Below are positions 15,032-16,352 of a DNA stretch of 16,352 bases, one piece after another. The DNA comes from Ferruginibacter sp. (GTDB lineage Bacteria; Bacteroidota; Bacteroidia; Chitinophagales; Chitinophagaceae), in the NCBI GenBank assembly GCA_025352435.1, contig JANXTN010000256.1:1-16352 (forward strand), given 5' to 3'. The translations under genes and the position numbers were made by a program. Within the stretch, counting starts at the first letter, position 1, and each line of letters starts with the position of its first letter. The notes beneath the pieces are model-generated. The model had not been told where the DNA came from. It made no database searches and saw nothing but the letters and a program-made list of their open reading frames with translations.

Positions 15032-15955
15032 ATGCCAATAACTAAAACGGAAAAGTTTTCTGCGACACTAGAAAGTTTCAAAACTAAAATAATAGGATTA
15101 AGTGCTGAAAAAAAACAGCGGCTTGTTCTCATCATTATGTCAAACACGCATGATCCTGCTTTAAAAATCGGCTGTGCAAAAGATGCTGTAGCAGTAAAAA
15201 AAACTTTTGCAGAAATTTGTACACACACGGGCTATTACTTTTGTTCTATAGAAATAACTGGCTATAATTACAATTACAAAAACCTTTTTAAAACGTTGGA
15301 TAGTGTGGGGCTTTATAATGATGTAACTGTTTTTTATTATTCAGGTCATGGATTTAGTTACCAAAAAGACAGGCGCTATAAATACCCACAGCTTGATATG
15401 CGAAGCCATAACAATCAACCCGATTTTAATAAAATAGATTTTATAGAAGAGAATACTGCAAACCTCAAAGTGCTGTTGCAGATGATGCGGCTTTATGGCG
15501 GGCGTATAAATATTGCTATTGCAGATTGCTGTAATACGGTTATTAAATTTCCCCGCAAAAAAGAAAGTGCCACCGAAATAGATATTGCAAATGATGTAAT
15601 GGTTGCTGCAAGCGATAAGTTTACAAAACAATTATATGCAGATCACCGTAACCAGGTTTGTGTGTTAGTTTCCTCCTCTACGCATGGGCAGCCTGCAATT
15701 ACCGATAATGAAATAGGAAGCATTTTTACCTATCATTTTACAAAAACTATTAAAGGTTTACTTTTAAAACATACTACAACAGGCCAATATTTTCCTTGGG
15801 TAAAAGTGCTGAAGACTACTGCTGAAAAAGCTTTTAAAGAAAGCCGAGGCTATGACATAGGCAATGGCATTGCGGGAAAACAAAAGGCAGTGTTTGAAGT
15901 TTACATAGAGAGTGATGATAATTATGAAAAACGCATGAGTAAACATGGCTTGTAA
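15032..15955 (+). CDS. Caspase-like (peptidase C14, orthocaspase-type) protein
   Basis: A 307-residue soluble protein with no signal or membrane segment. The p20-like core shows a beta strand RLVLIIMSN (30-38), the catalytic His in VFYYSGHG (H106) and the catalytic Cys in IAIADCCN (C167, aligned with the C of the DSCHSG-type motif in metacaspases). The early C48-AKDAVAVKKTF segment corresponds to the G-C-x-x-D-A block of bacterial caspase homologues. The dyad is complete, so a cysteine peptidase is expected; cleavage preference (basic or acidic P1) cannot be read. There is no extra effector domain. Bacterial caspase-like proteins act in stress, programmed death or defence, or in ordinary processing. 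The start is ATG at 15032. It is transcribed divergently from the TPR membrane protein, its most likely functional neighbour. Confidence 0.9.
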   Translation: MPITKTEKFSATLESFKTKIIGLSAEKKQRLVLIIMSNTHDPALKIGCAKDAVAVKKTFAEICTHTGYYFCSIEITGYNYNYKNLFKTLDSVGLYNDVTVFYYSGHGFSYQKDRRYKYPQLDMRSHNNQPDFNKIDFIEENTANLKVLLQMMRLYGGRINIAIADCCNTVIKFPRKKESATEIDIANDVMVAASDKFTKQLYADHRNQVCVLVSSSTHGQPAITDNEIGSIFTYHFTKTIKGLLLKHTTTGQYFPWVKVLKTTAEKAFKESRGYDIGNGIAGKQKAVFEVYIESDDNYEKRMSKHGL

Positions 15956-16147
15956 AAGTATAGAGGATGAAAATTCGTTTGTTTTCTTTCATTGCGATTC
16001 ACAAATAATAATTTTCTTAATGGTCTGGAGGGTGAATGAGAGAACATGCAACAGTCTCCAATTATATAACTGAAGAAGTGTGTCCCGGTTTGTTGCGTTT
16101 TAGGGTGGCTTGTGCCAAACGATTCTAAATTGTTACAAATTGATAAA

Positions 16148-16159
16148 ATTTTCGAAAAT
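16148..16159. repeat. Perfect 12-bp palindrome
   Basis: ATTTTCGAAAAT is a perfect palindrome 17 bp to the left of the large hairpin. It could be a dimeric regulator site; AT-rich palindromes of this size also occur by chance. Confidence 0.35.
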
Positions 16160-16176
16160 GTTTAAACCCCGGCCGA

Positions 16177-16226
16177 GGTAAAGCTAAGGCATGGAGAAAC
16201 GTGCTATGAGCCCCTTAGCTTGTACC
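16177..16226. repeat. Large stem-loop (candidate structured RNA or inverted repeat)
   Basis: GGTA plus AAGCTAAGG (16177-16189) pairs with CCTTAGCTT (16213-16221) and TACC (16223-16226), giving 13 bp with only a single bulged G at 16222. Above a 4-nt one-sided internal loop (16209-16212), CATGG (16190-16194) pairs with CTATG (16204-16208), including one G-U, around a 9-nt loop. Neither strand has a T run next to it, so it is not an ordinary terminator. Such a stem is unlikely to be random in this AT-rich context. Confidence 0.55.
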
Positions 16227-16352
16227 AAAAATCTTTACTCTGCCCATTTATTAAGACTTGTATAGCATCACAGTTTTTGCGGTCATATTTACTTCACTTT
16301 GCTGCCTTATAATTGCAAGTGAACTTTGCCAAAGTCTAAAAATAGTATGAAT

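Larger units (their letters stand above)
15956..16352. other. 397-bp region without a credible gene
   Basis: No frame on either strand gives a convincing gene: the longest ATG frame is 24 codons (16191-16265). The stretch alternates AT-rich DNA with two GC-richer patches (about 16080-16120 and 16167-16215). It contains a strong hairpin (16177-16226), a perfect 12-bp palindrome (16148-16159), a TGGAG/CTCCA stem around 16025-16060 and a 13-bp near-palindrome ACTTTGCCAAAGT at 16323-16335. This concentration of inverted repeats suggests a structured RNA, a dispersed repeat or a remnant of a mobile element. Confidence 0.5.

Noticed and set aside
15032..15955. Calling the caspase-like gene part of a known anti-phage defence system
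   Set aside because: No nuclease, cyclase, reverse transcriptase or other defence gene is visible nearby; only a TPR membrane protein and ordinary genes.
16191..16265. 24-codon ATG frame overlapping the large stem-loop
   Set aside because: Too short, no start signal, and it lies inside a structured element; most likely chance.

Overview
The window looks like chromosomal DNA from a member of the Bacteroidota, most likely Chitinophagales/Chitinophagaceae-like. The evidence is AT-rich DNA, almost no Shine-Dalgarno sequences, promoter boxes resembling the TTG-N17-23-TAnnTTTG type of this phylum, many PAS-rich soluble histidine kinases and TPR proteins, and gene families common in that group. The phylum is fairly safe; anything finer is inference. 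No rRNA, tRNA, CRISPR array, intact insertion sequence or phage gene was seen.

Layout. (1) 1-572, minus: N-terminal part of a YifB/ComM-type Mg-chelatase-like ATPase, cut by the window edge. Beyond its start lies a GC-richer intergenic island (about 621-725) with two hairpins. (2) 813-4861: a signalling block. A soluble CZB-PAS-PAS-PAS histidine kinase and an AI-2E family membrane protein lie 26 bp apart on the minus strand, and a single-domain response regulator is divergent from the kinase. (3) 4940-5398: a GNAT acetyltransferase. (4) 5466-8898: a divergent pair, a GH63-like glucosidase and a polyphosphate-glucokinase-type ROK sugar kinase, which could release glucose and then phosphorylate it. 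(5) 8927-9460, minus: a DUF3833-like lipoprotein. (6) 9653-11871, plus: a tight three-gene run of branched-chain aminotransferase (ilvE), cupin and atypical SDR, with gaps of 11 and 15 bp. (7) 11907-12989, minus: an exported alpha/beta hydrolase of the MetX-like fold. (8) 13213-15955: a 61-residue Lys/Ala-repeat histone-H1-like protein whose stop overlaps the stop of a convergent TPR/three-TM membrane protein, which is itself divergent from a caspase-like (C14) protease. (9) 15956-16352: a 397-bp region without a credible gene, holding a 13-bp-stem hairpin and a perfect 12-bp palindrome.

Most genes are ordinary housekeeping or metabolic genes. The points most worth a second look are the zinc-binding sensor kinase with its divergent receiver, the caspase/TPR-membrane pair, the SDR without the usual catalytic Tyr and Lys, the histone-like repeat gene with its shared stop site, and the two structured intergenic elements.
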